A stretch of 18,615 nucleotides of DNA from Monoglobus sp964617455 (GCA_964617455.1 CAZTYF010000025.1:1-18615), one strand, 5' to 3'. Counted from the first letter of the stretch, positions 7,891-15,441 are shown. Translations and numbers: made by a program. Notes: a model not told the origin generated them from the sequence alone.

Positions 7891-8208
7891 TTACCCGTTT
7901 GCCTCTTCATCCAAGGCCTCAATCAAAAAGCTGACGGGCCTGAATCCGTCGTTGCAGGAGACCATTGCGGACTTTTTGTTTTTCATCCATCCATCAAAGA
8001 AATCTCCGCCTCCGCAGGCGAGGGTCAGCACAAATTGGGACATACTTTCCCAGGCGCTTTCACAGAGCCCCTTGGGGCGCCTGTGGCCCTCCGCGATAAA
8101 CACATCCCCCTCCCGAATATCACAGGGATTTTCAATGGGATTTTCATATTCTTTTATCAAGTCGGCATACTCCGCTTTTCTGATTGCGGTTATCCTGATT
8201 TTTTTCAT
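7891..8208 (-). CDS. TIGR04076-type small protein
   Basis: 105 aa from the ATG at 8208, which follows a strong GGAGGAG. The frame stays open about 42 codons further upstream, but no ribosome binding site or family similarity supports a longer form. The start MKKIRITAIRKAEYADLIKE, then GDVFIAEGHRRPKGLCESAW, a glycine/aromatic patch (LACGGGDFF) and SCNDGFRPVSFLIE match, from memory, the TIGR04076 family of roughly 90-100 aa proteins common in Clostridia and methanogens. The biochemical role is not known to me. Cys residues in GLCESAW, LACGGG and SCNDG could bind a metal. It is monocistronic, convergent with the GH95 gene and divergent from eda. Confidence 0.65.
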   Translation of the reverse strand: MKKIRITAIRKAEYADLIKEYENPIENPCDIREGDVFIAEGHRRPKGLCESAWESMSQFVLTLACGGGDFFDGWMKNKKSAMVSCNDGFRPVSFLIEALDEEANG

Positions 8209-8361
8209 AGAGCCGCTCCTCCAATCCTTGATTTTCGTATTTCCCATGGGCCTTATGCAAATTATACCACACGGGGGCTCCCAAAACAATATACAAACCT
8301 CGGGGTTTTCAAAATGGATGAAAATCATTTCCAAAATTATGAAAAATATTAAAATAAATGC

Positions 8362-8390
8362 TTGCTTATTAAATTAAATTGATGTATAAT
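8362..8390 (+). promoter_or_regulatory. Sigma-A promoter of the eda-kdgK operon
   Basis: TTGCTT (8362-8367), 17 bases, then TATAAT (8385-8390). The surroundings are very AT-rich. The leader is about 55 bases, ending in GGAGGAG before the ATG at 8453. Confidence 0.75.
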
Positions 8391-8396
8391 ATCAAT
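8378..8396. promoter_or_regulatory. Candidate operator: inverted repeat over the eda -10 box
   Basis: ATTGAT-N7-ATCAAT (8378-8383 and 8391-8396) is exactly centred on the TATAAT box, so a bound repressor would block the polymerase. A regulator of uronate or gluconate catabolism is the natural guess, but no regulator gene is in the window. Confidence 0.45.
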
Positions 8397-8425
8397 GAAA
8401 AATAAAACTGCGCAAAAGAAGAATT

Positions 8426-8440
8426 TATTAAAATTTAATA
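8426..8440. repeat. 15-base palindrome TATTAAAATTTAATA next to the eda ribosome binding site
   Basis: Perfect 7-base arms around a single central A, immediately before GGAGGAG. It may be a second operator half or simply AT-rich leader sequence. Confidence 0.3.
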
Positions 8441-8452
8441 GGAGGAGTTAAA

Positions 8453-9100
8453 ATGGATAAACAACAGGTTTTAACAAAAATGACGGATGCAGGTTTGGTT
8501 GCCGTTGTTCGCGCAAGCAGTGCCGAGGATGCTCTCAAGATTTCCGACGCTTGCCTTGAAGGAGGATGCCCGTCAATCGAGCTCACATTCACGGTTCCCG
8601 GTGCTCCCAAAGTTATCGAAGCTTTGGCCGCCAAATACACCCACGGCGAAATGCTTTTGGGCGCAGGCACCGTTCTCGACCCGGAAACGGCAAGACAGGC
8701 GATTCTTTCCGGCGCGAACTTTATCGTAAGCCCCGGTTTCAACCCGGAGACCGCCAAACTCTGTAACCGCTATGCCGTACCCTATATGCCCGGCACAATG
8801 ACATTCACGGAAATCCTGACCGCTATGGAATCCGGAGTTGACATCTGCAAAGTGTTCCCCGGCGATATTGTCGGCCCCAACTTCATCAAGGACGTAAGAG
8901 GTCCTCTGCCTCAGGCCAAGCTGATGCCCACAGGCGGCGTTGATGTGGGAAATGTTGACCAATGGATAAAAGCGGGCGCTGTTGCCGTGGGCGCAGGTTC
9001 CGCACTCACCAAGGGCGCAAAGACAGGCGATTATGCCGACATCACAAAGACCGCGAAAGAGTTCATCTCGAGAATCAAAGAGACCCGCGCAGCTTTGTAG
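8453..9100 (+). CDS. eda: KDPG aldolase (2-dehydro-3-deoxy-phosphogluconate / 4-hydroxy-2-oxoglutarate aldolase)
   Basis: Class I aldolase of 215 aa, usual for the family. It splits 2-keto-3-deoxy-6-phosphogluconate into pyruvate and glyceraldehyde 3-phosphate in the cytoplasm. Seen: VAVVRA near the start, the catalytic Glu43 in SIELTFTVPG, GAGTVLDPETA, FIVSPGFNPE, MPGTMTFTE, and the Schiff-base Lys133 in CKVFPGD, at the same number as in the E. coli enzyme. MPTGGV near 164-169 is the phosphate-binding segment. GGAGGAG sits 7 bases before the ATG. It is the first gene of an operon with kdgK (57 bases between them), so the kinase product feeds directly into this enzyme. No uronate isomerase, dehydratase or 6-phosphogluconate dehydratase gene is in the window. 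Confidence 0.93.
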   Translation: MDKQQVLTKMTDAGLVAVVRASSAEDALKISDACLEGGCPSIELTFTVPGAPKVIEALAAKYTHGEMLLGAGTVLDPETARQAILSGANFIVSPGFNPETAKLCNRYAVPYMPGTMTFTEILTAMESGVDICKVFPGDIVGPNFIKDVRGPLPQAKLMPTGGVDVGNVDQWIKAGAVAVGAGSALTKGAKTGDYADITKTAKEFISRIKETRAAL

Positions 9101-9157
9101 TTCAAACCCGATTCAAATAAGTAAATAATTTACAAATTACAAAGGAGAATTGTTAAT

Positions 9158-10189
9158 ATGGCGAAAATTGTTACTATGGGCGAAATTATGCTCAGACTGT
9201 CAACCCCCAACAATGAGAAATTTATTCAGGCCGACGAATTCGATGTAAACTACGGCGGCGGCGAAGCCAATGTGGCCGTATCCCTTGCCAACTATGGCCA
9301 TGAGGCGGAATTTGTTACCGCCGTGCCCGACAATCCCATCGGCGAATGTGCCGTTGCGGCCCTCCGCAAAATGAATGTCAAGACGGACCACATTGCCAAG
9401 ACCGGCGAAAGATTGGGCATATATTACTTAGAGACGGGTGCATCCATGAGGGCATCGAATGTGGTTTATGACCGTGCTCACTCATCAATTGCAACGGCAA
9501 CACCCGATGACTTTGATTTTGACGAGATTTTCGAAGGTGCCGATTGGTTCCATTTCACGGGAATTACTCCCGCCGTTTCCGATGCAGCCGCCGAATTGAC
9601 CGAGGTTGCCCTCAAAGCCGCAAAGGCAAAGGGCGTCAAGGTTTCGGTTGACCTTAACTTCCGTAAGAAATTATGGTCCAGCGAGAAGGCTCAGAGGATT
9701 ATGACAAACCTTATGCAATATGTTGATGTCTGCATAGGAAACGAAGAGGATGCCGAAAAAGTTTTGGGATTCAAACCCGGAAACACCGATGTTACCAGCG
9801 GCGATTTGGAACTTGCCGGCTATGAGGATATTTTCAAGCAGATGGTTGAGAAGTTCAACTTCGAATATGTTATCAGCTCTCTCCGTGTCAGCCACTCGGC
9901 TTCCGACAACGGCTGGTCCGCTTGCATTTATTCAAGGGATGCCAAGGAATTCTATCATTCTCGGGAATACAGAATTTCTCCGATTGTTGACCGTGTAGGC
10001 GGCGGCGACTCCTTTGCGGGCGGCACCATTTGCGGATTTGTTGACGGCAAGAACTTCAAGGATGCCCTTGAGTTCGGAGTTGCGGCCTCGGCCCTCAAGC
10101 ATACAATCCCCGGTGACTTCAATTTGGTTACCCGTGCGGATGTTGAGAATCTTGCAGGCGGTGACGGCAGCGGCCGTGTTCAGAGATAA
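9158..10189 (+). CDS. kdgK: 2-keto-3-deoxygluconate kinase, PfkB family
   Basis: 343 aa ribokinase-fold sugar kinase; it phosphorylates KDG with ATP to give KDPG. The N-terminal MGEIMLRLSTP and GGGEANVAVSLANYG (residues 29-43) are the substrate-side PfkB motifs. DLNFR and NEEDAEKVLG lie mid-protein. The C-terminal PfkB signature is DRVGGGDSFAGG (278-289), with the catalytic base Asp284; the usual GAGD reads GGGD here, a mild variant that keeps the anion-hole glycines. Substrate assignment rests on the overall sequence and the partner eda just upstream. AAAGGAG is placed before the ATG at 9158. Transcription ends at the hairpin at 10217-10243. Confidence 0.88.
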   Translation: MAKIVTMGEIMLRLSTPNNEKFIQADEFDVNYGGGEANVAVSLANYGHEAEFVTAVPDNPIGECAVAALRKMNVKTDHIAKTGERLGIYYLETGASMRASNVVYDRAHSSIATATPDDFDFDEIFEGADWFHFTGITPAVSDAAAELTEVALKAAKAKGVKVSVDLNFRKKLWSSEKAQRIMTNLMQYVDVCIGNEEDAEKVLGFKPGNTDVTSGDLELAGYEDIFKQMVEKFNFEYVISSLRVSHSASDNGWSACIYSRDAKEFYHSREYRISPIVDRVGGGDSFAGGTICGFVDGKNFKDALEFGVAASALKHTIPGDFNLVTRADVENLAGGDGSGRVQR

Positions 10190-10216
10190 GACTAAAAGAT
10201 AATTCATAACAAAAAC

Positions 10217-10243
10217 AAAGCGGCGCCCGGTGCGCCGCTTTTT
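10217..10243 (+). terminator. Rho-independent terminator, bidirectional
   Basis: AAAGCGGCGC (10217-10226) pairs perfectly with GCGCCGCTTT (10232-10241), loop CCGGT, with a T-run on the plus strand and TTTGTTTTTG on the minus strand. It closes both the eda-kdgK operon and the leftward arylpyruvate cluster. Confidence 0.9.
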
Positions 10244-10261
10244 GTAATGCCCGAGTTTGAA

Positions 10262-10298
10262 CATCCTCTTCGGGAGCTCTCGGACCGCCGAGAGGATG
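10262..10298. repeat. Two overlapping, mutually exclusive hairpins
   Basis: CTCTCGG-ACCG-CCGAGAG (10277-10283 with 10288-10294) and CATCCTCT/AGAGGATG (10262-10269 with 10291-10298) share bases and cannot form fully at once. They lie in the 3' untranslated part of the metallophosphoesterase gene, before the terminator. Confidence 0.4.
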
Positions 10299-10330
10299 CG
10301 GTATATAAGTTCCTCCGAAATTTTTCGGGA

Positions 10331-11005
10331 TTATCGCTTCCGCAGGCTGCCGACAATTCTGTCCAATATACCGCCGGCGTCGATTCCGGGATGGGTTGTG
10401 TACATACGGATAACCTGTTCCGTGAATTCACCGTCAATGCCGAGTTTTTCCGAGATTTTATCCGCACTTTCCCCTTTTTGGCAGCGCTTTATTATTTCCC
10501 CGATGGATTTTTGCGGGTCTTTCGGTATTTTTGAACTTTGCATATTTGCGCCGCCGACGGAAATGTATATGGGTTTTACGGTGTATCCGCTTGTTGATAT
10601 GTCTATCTCCGCCATTGTGGACGGGCGGTTTAATCGGTTTTTGCCGCAGCTGCCGGGATTGAGCCAAAGCTTTCCGTCGATGGTTTTGCGATAAAACCTG
10701 TGAGTATGTCCGAAAATTACGAAATTAACATCCGAGTCGGGGGATAATCCTTTTCTGTTATGTTTCAAAAGGAATTTATATCCGCCAAGCTCAAAGCTCA
10801 TTTCTTCGGGCAAATCGAATCGCCTGTCGTTGTTGCCTCGAACGGCGAAAAAAGGCGCACCCGGTTTGAGAGCCACCTTGATTGAATTGAAATTTTCCTC
10901 GGTTTCAAAATCCCCCGCGTGGATAACCGCATCCGCCCGAGAAACCGCAGCCTCGGTTTCCGGCAGCAATACTCCGTGGGTATCGGATATAACAAGTACT
11001 TTCAT
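10331..11005 (-). CDS. Calcineurin-like metallophosphoesterase (YfcE/MJ0936 type) with C-terminal extension
   Basis: 224 aa. The dinuclear metal site is complete: Asp8 and His10 (SDTHG), Asp32 (HAGD), Asn58 (GNND), His82, and His100/His102 (GHTH). YfcE-type phosphodiesterases are usually about 160-185 aa. Here residues of about 159-224 form an added charged helical tail (EIIKRCQKGESADKISEKLGI and onwards) that looks like a small helix-turn-helix, of unknown role. Family members hydrolyse phosphodiesters in vitro; the natural substrate is uncertain. No clear ribosome binding site precedes the ATG at 11005, unlike the other genes here. It is the last gene of the leftward cluster, 54 bases after the Cys-rich gene, with an inverted repeat (11033-11048) between them. 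Confidence 0.85.
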   Translation of the reverse strand: MKVLVISDTHGVLLPETEAAVSRADAVIHAGDFETEENFNSIKVALKPGAPFFAVRGNNDRRFDLPEEMSFELGGYKFLLKHNRKGLSPDSDVNFVIFGHTHRFYRKTIDGKLWLNPGSCGKNRLNRPSTMAEIDISTSGYTVKPIYISVGGANMQSSKIPKDPQKSIGEIIKRCQKGESADKISEKLGIDGEFTEQVIRMYTTHPGIDAGGILDRIVGSLRKR

Positions 11006-11032
11006 AGCGATAAAATATCAAATCAAAAATGT

Positions 11033-11048
11033 ATAACAAGTCTGTTAT
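11033..11048 (-). repeat. Intercistronic inverted repeat ATAACA-AGTC-TGTTAT
   Basis: Six-base perfect arms with a 4-base loop, between the Cys-rich gene and the metallophosphoesterase gene. On the minus strand a short T-run (ATTTTTG) follows, so it might act as a weak attenuator for the last gene. Confidence 0.35.
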
Positions 11049-11059
11049 GCGTTTTGCCT

Positions 11060-11275
11060 TTAATCGCAACCGCAATCCGTACCATGACGGTGGCCGGGAT
11101 TTTCGTATCCCGGGTCGGGCAAAATCACTCGGTCTATCTTTATTTCGTTGTAGTCTTTTCCCGTTTCCAGGCATTTGCCGCAGTTGTCGCAGAGCTTCAT
11201 GGGATTTATGTCGCAGTAGTCGCACTCGCCGCAGCCGATGCACATTCTGTCATACAGTACACATTCTTTTGCCAT
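11060..11275 (-). CDS. Small cysteine-rich protein, probably metal or Fe-S binding
   Basis: 71 aa with ten cysteines: 5, 12, 15, 18, 21, 29, 32, 35, 68 and 70. The core is CIGCGECDYC (12-21) followed by CDNCGKC (29-35), resembling a ferredoxin-like CxxCxxC pair or a double zinc ribbon. The tail HRHGTDCGCD adds two His and two Cys as further possible ligands. The ATG at 11275 is chosen because GGGGAGG lies 7-8 bases upstream; the frame runs only six codons further. It begins 14 bases after the stop of the methionine gamma-lyase family gene. I do not recognise a named family. Sitting in a ferredoxin-oxidoreductase operon suggests electron transfer or cluster handling (inference). Confidence 0.75.
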   Translation of the reverse strand: MAKECVLYDRMCIGCGECDYCDINPMKLCDNCGKCLETGKDYNEIKIDRVILPDPGYENPGHRHGTDCGCD

Positions 11276-11289
11276 AGATTTTCCTCCCC

Positions 11290-12573
11290 TCAAAATTCCG
11301 AGGCGGCCTGCAGGATGGCGATTTTGGCACTGTCATATATGACGCCGCCCTGCATATAGGCGATATAGGGCTCGCAAAGGGGCGCATCGGCGGAAAGTTC
11401 TATGGAAGCACCCTGCACAAATGCTCCCGCCGCCATAATGACAGGCTCCCCATAGCCGGGCATATCCCAAGGTTCGGGAGTGACATAACTGTCAATGGGC
11501 GAGCCTTTTTGAATTGCCCTACAGAATTTTATCACATTTTCGGCACTGCCGAATTTTATGGATTGAATTATGTCGCTGCGGCGAGCATCGGCTTTGGGGC
11601 AGACTTCAAAACCCAGCTTTTCGAACATTGCCGCACACAGCACGGCGGTCTTTAGGCTTTCCGCCACAATATGGGGCGCATAGAACAGGCCTTGATACAT
11701 ATTGCGGTTCATACCGAGGCTGGCTCCCACATGTTTTCCCAAGCCGGGTGCCGTCAGCCGAAATCCCACTTTGCGGACGCAATCCTCCGTCCCCGCAATA
11801 TATCCTCCGCTTAAGGCCAAACTGCCTCCCGCATTCTTAATGAGGGAGCCCACAATAAGGTCGGCCCCCACTCGGGTGGGCTCCACGGTATCGACAAAAA
11901 TGCCGTAGCAATTGTCCACACAGCACAGGGTGCTTGGGCTGACCGATTTGACCGTGCTTATGATTTTGCCGATTTCCTCAACGGAAAGGGCGTCGCGCCA
12001 TTCATATCCCCGGGAGCGCTGTATGAGCACTGCTTTGATATTTTCGGATTTGAGCAGCTTTTCTATGCCGTCATAGTCGGGTTTGCCGCCTTTTAAGTCA
12101 ACCCGCCGATAACCGATTCCGAAGTCCTTAAGGGAACCCGAGTCGGGATAGTCTCCCTCCCGAATTCCTATAACCTCTTCCATGGTATCATAGGGGTCCC
12201 CCGTAACGGATGCAAGAATGTCCCCCGGCCTCAACAGACCGAACAGGCAAGAGGCTATGGCCTGGGTCCCCGAAACGATATTGTGACGGACCATGGCATC
12301 TTCCGCTCCGCAGATTTCGGCATACACCTTATCCAAAGTATCCCGTCCCATATCGTCATAACCGTAGCCGGTGGTTTCGCCGAAATGGGCATAGGAAACC
12401 CGATTGTTTTGAAAAGCCTTCAGAACCTTGGCCGAGTTGATTTCGGCAATTTTCTCAATCCTCGAAAAAGGCTCTCTTAAGTCTTCCGACACGGAGTTAA
12501 AAATCTCTATCGCCTTGGGGGATATTTTAAAATTATCCGCAAGACAGCGGGCGTATTCCTTGCTAATCGGCAT
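11290..12573 (-). CDS. Methionine gamma-lyase family PLP enzyme (YnbB / 'aluminium resistance protein' type)
   Basis: 427 aa, fold type I PLP enzyme of the Met_gamma_lyase family (Pfam PF06838, named from memory). SGTQA (101-105) is the cofactor phosphate-binding turn, CVDNCYG (218-224) holds the Asp that contacts the pyridine ring, and Lys246 in SLIKNAGG is the Schiff-base lysine. C-S lyase activity on sulfur amino acids is presumed from distant relatives; the true reaction is not established. The ATG at 12573 lies 11 bases inside the end of the ACT-protein gene with only a weak ribosome binding site, pointing to translational coupling. Its usual genomic home in Firmicutes is near hfq or glnR, so its place inside an arylpyruvate cluster is uncommon. 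Confidence 0.88.
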   Translation of the reverse strand: MPISKEYARCLADNFKISPKAIEIFNSVSEDLREPFSRIEKIAEINSAKVLKAFQNNRVSYAHFGETTGYGYDDMGRDTLDKVYAEICGAEDAMVRHNIVSGTQAIASCLFGLLRPGDILASVTGDPYDTMEEVIGIREGDYPDSGSLKDFGIGYRRVDLKGGKPDYDGIEKLLKSENIKAVLIQRSRGYEWRDALSVEEIGKIISTVKSVSPSTLCCVDNCYGIFVDTVEPTRVGADLIVGSLIKNAGGSLALSGGYIAGTEDCVRKVGFRLTAPGLGKHVGASLGMNRNMYQGLFYAPHIVAESLKTAVLCAAMFEKLGFEVCPKADARRSDIIQSIKFGSAENVIKFCRAIQKGSPIDSYVTPEPWDMPGYGEPVIMAAGAFVQGASIELSADAPLCEPYIAYMQGGVIYDSAKIAILQAASEF

Positions 12574-13006
12574 AATCCAACTCGTTCACTTCCTTGGCGG
12601 ACAGGATTTTTACGCCGCCTTCTTTCAAAGCTTCCACCGAGCCGTCCAAATCGTTTGTCTTGATTACGATAACGGCTTTGTTGGACTTTTCGCCGATAAA
12701 CGAATAGATATAGTCGATGCTGATATCCTTGTCCTTGAGGAGTGTTATGACATCACCGAATGTGCCGATATTGTCCTCAATCGATACGGCAATGACGTCG
12801 GCCACATTGGCGGTCATATCATTGGCCCGCAGCACCTGTTCGGCTTTCACCGGGTCGTTTACAATCATCCTCAAAATTCCGAAATCCGTCGTGTCGGATA
12901 TATTGATGGCACGGATGTCGATGTTGTTATCTTTCAAAATCTTGGTTATGGCCGCAATTCGGCCGGACCTGTTTTCCATAAACACGGAAATCTGTTTAAC
13001 ATACAT
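12563..13006 (-). CDS. Tandem ACT-domain protein
   Basis: 147 aa consisting only of two ACT domains: about 3-70 (QISVFMENRSGRIAAITKILKDNNIDIRAINI) and about 72-140 (VIAVSIEDNIGTFGDVITLLKDKDISIDYIYS). The N-G-like turns after the first strands (ENRSGR, EDNIGT) are the usual ligand-binding loops, so it should bind a small molecule, most likely an amino acid, as a dimer. The ATG at 13006 follows AGGAGG. Stand-alone ACT proteins of this size sit beside paaK and ior genes in many anaerobes; an aromatic amino acid is therefore the likely ligand, with a role in tuning the pathway or its transcription (inference). Confidence 0.85.
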   Translation of the reverse strand: MYVKQISVFMENRSGRIAAITKILKDNNIDIRAINISDTTDFGILRMIVNDPVKAEQVLRANDMTANVADVIAVSIEDNIGTFGDVITLLKDKDISIDYIYSFIGEKSNKAVIVIKTNDLDGSVEALKEGGVKILSAKEVNELDYAD

Positions 13007-13027
13007 TTCATTTTCCTCCTAAGATCT

Positions 13028-13054
13028 CTCCGTCGGCGGCCTGCCGACAGGGAG
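13028..13054 (-). repeat. Intercistronic hairpin before the ACT gene
   Basis: GTCGGC (13032-13037) pairs with GCCGAC (13043-13048), extended by CTCC/GGAG (13028-13031 with 13051-13054) across a small bulge. It lies between iorB and the ACT gene, ending a few bases before the AGGAGG of the ACT gene, and has no T-tract. Confidence 0.45.
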
Positions 13055-13079
13055 CGGTAAATTTAATTCCGAGAAAGTT

Positions 13080-13661
13080 TCAAGCTTCCCTTCCCAAACC
13101 GAAGGCCTTGATGTTCACATCTAAGGCTTTGGGGGGAACGGTGGAACTTATCGCATCAATCCAGGCCCGCTTCGGGATATTCATACTTTTGGACAGTACG
13201 CCTATCAGGGCCACATTGGCGGTTTTGATATTCCCGGCGGTAAGGGCAATTTCGGCTGCATCGGCCGAGACAATGGTAACTCCCTTGGATTTGATTTTTT
13301 CGATTATGTTTTCGGGGTATTTTTCTGCGCCTGTTATAACGGGCATGGGGTCTATGTTCTGGGTGTTGCAAACTATCGTGCCGCCCTTTTTCAGATAGGG
13401 CAAATATCTGTAGGCCTCCAATTCCTCAAAGGCGAGTATCAGGTCCGCCTCTCCCCTGTCGATTATGGGGGACGAGACCCGATTGCCGTATTTCACATAG
13501 GTCACAACGCTGCCGCCTCTTTGAGACATACCGTGAACCTCCGAGACTTTCACGTCATAGCCTTCTCCCAAAAGGAGATTTCCCAATATTCGGCTGGCAA
13601 GCAGGGTCCCCTGGCCGCCTACGCCGACTATCATGATTGATATGCAATCCGTATTGTTCAT
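13080..13661 (-). CDS. iorB: Indolepyruvate:ferredoxin oxidoreductase, beta subunit
   Basis: 193 aa, gamma-type domain of 2-oxoacid:ferredoxin oxidoreductases and normal length for IorB. The glycine motif VGVGGQGTLLASRILG starts at residue 12, and EVHGMSQRGGSV (about 42-53) is the conserved interface motif. It assembles with IorA to convert arylpyruvate, CoA and oxidised ferredoxin into arylacetyl-CoA, CO2 and reduced ferredoxin. The ATG at 13661 lies 10 bases after the iorA stop; its AGGAGG sits inside the end of iorA, so the two are tightly coupled. Confidence 0.92.
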   Translation of the reverse strand: MNNTDCISIMIVGVGGQGTLLASRILGNLLLGEGYDVKVSEVHGMSQRGGSVVTYVKYGNRVSSPIIDRGEADLILAFEELEAYRYLPYLKKGGTIVCNTQNIDPMPVITGAEKYPENIIEKIKSKGVTIVSADAAEIALTAGNIKTANVALIGVLSKSMNIPKRAWIDAISSTVPPKALDVNIKAFGLGREA

Positions 13662-13671
13662 AATCCGCCTC

Positions 13672-15402
13672 CTATTCTACGGCACCAAAGGCGCACACGC
13701 TGCCGCAAAGGCCGCAGCCGACACACAGGGTTTTGTCTGTTTCGATTTTGCCGCCTTTGTCAACAATGGCGGGGCAGCCCAGTTTCATACACATTTTGCA
13801 TTTTTTGCATTTGTCTTGGTTGATGGCAACGGGACCCTGGAATTTGACCGATTTGAGCAGTGCGCAGGGCCTTTGAACAATAATCAGCGAGGGCTCATCC
13901 GATGCCAGTTCCTCTTTGATAACCTTTTCGGTGGTTTTCAGGTCAAAGGGGTCGACGATTTTGATTCTGTCGATTCCCACGGCTTTTCCCAAAAGCTCCA
14001 AATCAACCTGGCGGGTCTTTTCCCCTTTCAAGGTCTTTCCTGTGGTGGGGTTGTCCTGATGACCGGTCATACCCGTGGTGGAATTGTCAAGGACCAATAC
14101 CGTGTTTATGCCTTTGTTATAAACTATATTGATAAGGCTTGTAATTCCGCTGTGAATAAAGGTGGAATCGCCCAAAACAGCCACCGTCTTTTTGGCATAT
14201 TCCTTTCCTCTCGCCAAGGACATCCCGAATGCCATACCGATTGACGCACCCATGCATACAACGGAATGAATGGAATTCAGGGGAGCGGCAGCGCCCAAGG
14301 TATAACAGCCTATGTCGCCGCACACATTTACTCCCAGCTTGTTCAAAACATAAAACGTGCCTCTGTGGGGGCAGCCTGCGCACAGCACGGGAGGACGGAC
14401 GGGTATCGGCTCATTGGGCTCATCATAGATTTCGTCGTTGACTCCGCTTATCAGCTTCTTTATTTGCCCCGTTGAAAATTCGCCGCACATGGGGAAAATG
14501 TCTTTTCCGATGGGACTTAGCCCAATATTGCGGCAATGCTCCTCAATGAAGGGGTCAAGCTCCTCAACCACATACAGTTTATCGACTTTCGCGGCAAAGT
14601 CCTTTATGAGATTTACGGGCATCGGATAGGTCATTCCCAACTTCAGAACCGAAACATCGTTTCCAAAGGCCTCCCGCACATAGTTATAGCACATACCGCT
14701 TGTGATTATTCCGATTTTCTTATCGCCGTATTCGACACGGTTGAGTGGCGTGCCCTCGGAATATTCCCTCAGTTTGACTATTCGATCCTCCACAACGGGA
14801 TGTCGGCGCATGGCACTTGAGGGCATCATTACGTATTTCGTGATATCGGTTTCATAGTCCCGAAGTTTGGGCTCCGTCCTGTCACCCAAGGGGGTCAGGC
14901 TTTGAGAGTGAGCCACCCGGGTGGTCAGGCGGAGAAGCACGGGCGTGTCGTATTCCTCGCTTATTTCATAGGCAAGCTTCACAAATTCTTTGCATTCCCG
15001 GCTGTCCGACGGTTCAAGCATGGGTATCTTGGCAGCCTTGGCATAGTTTCGGCTGTCCTGCTCATTTTGGGATGAAAACATACCCGGATCGTCGGCAACG
15101 GCGATTACCATTCCTCCGTTCACTCCCGTATATGATGCGGTGAACATGGGGTCCGCCGCCACATTCAGGCCCACATGCTTCATGGCGCAAAAGGACCTTG
15201 CCCCGCCTATAGCTGCCCCCAAGGCAACTTCCGTGGCAACCTTTTCGTTGGGGGCCCATTCGGCATATATCTCATCATATTTGGCCGCATATTCCGAAAT
15301 CTCTGTGCTGGGTGTTCCGGGATATGCGGAAGCTACCGTCACTCCAGCCTCCCAGAGGCCTCGGGCAACAGCTTCATTGCCAAGCATCAGTTTCTTTTCC
15401 AT
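13672..15402 (-). CDS. iorA: Indolepyruvate:ferredoxin oxidoreductase, alpha subunit
   Basis: 576 aa, slightly shorter than many IorA proteins but with all parts. The N-terminal pyrimidine-binding part has AYPGTPSTEI (26-35) and the conserved Glu58. The TPP-diphosphate motif runs GDSTFIHSGI (411-420) to VLDNSTTGMTG (about 437-447). The C-terminus carries a two-cluster ferredoxin domain: Cys532, 535, 538 and 543, then Cys560, 563, 566 and 570, both complete. It is a cytoplasmic, oxygen-sensitive enzyme acting on indole-, phenyl- or hydroxyphenylpyruvate. The ATG at 15402 follows AGGAGG. The gene lies 82 bases after paaK, with a 10-pair hairpin in the gap. Confidence 0.95.
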   Translation of the reverse strand: MEKKLMLGNEAVARGLWEAGVTVASAYPGTPSTEISEYAAKYDEIYAEWAPNEKVATEVALGAAIGGARSFCAMKHVGLNVAADPMFTASYTGVNGGMVIAVADDPGMFSSQNEQDSRNYAKAAKIPMLEPSDSRECKEFVKLAYEISEEYDTPVLLRLTTRVAHSQSLTPLGDRTEPKLRDYETDITKYVMMPSSAMRRHPVVEDRIVKLREYSEGTPLNRVEYGDKKIGIITSGMCYNYVREAFGNDVSVLKLGMTYPMPVNLIKDFAAKVDKLYVVEELDPFIEEHCRNIGLSPIGKDIFPMCGEFSTGQIKKLISGVNDEIYDEPNEPIPVRPPVLCAGCPHRGTFYVLNKLGVNVCGDIGCYTLGAAAPLNSIHSVVCMGASIGMAFGMSLARGKEYAKKTVAVLGDSTFIHSGITSLINIVYNKGINTVLVLDNSTTGMTGHQDNPTTGKTLKGEKTRQVDLELLGKAVGIDRIKIVDPFDLKTTEKVIKEELASDEPSLIIVQRPCALLKSVKFQGPVAINQDKCKKCKMCMKLGCPAIVDKGGKIETDKTLCVGCGLCGSVCAFGAVE

Positions 15403-15414
15403 TGTTCTCCTCCT

Positions 15415-15441
15415 TTTCCCCGAAGGTTGGTTTCGGGGAAA
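15415..15441 (-). repeat. Intercistronic hairpin before iorA
   Basis: Ten-pair stem TTTCCCCGAA (15415-15424) with TTCGGGGAAA (15432-15441) and a 7-base loop, between paaK and iorA. On the minus strand it runs directly into AAAAGGAGG with no T-tract, so it is not a terminator. An mRNA processing or stability element is plausible. Confidence 0.55.

Noticed and set aside
8209..8334. 42-codon upstream extension of the TIGR04076-type protein
   Set aside because: The strong GGAGGAG is placed for the ATG at 8208, and family resemblance begins there.
3862..10189. A joint L-fucose utilisation operon made of GH95, eda and kdgK
   Set aside because: A terminator, a minus-strand gene and a separate promoter lie between them, and KDG kinase and KDPG aldolase do not serve the usual fucose route. 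Adjacency alone does not support a shared pathway.
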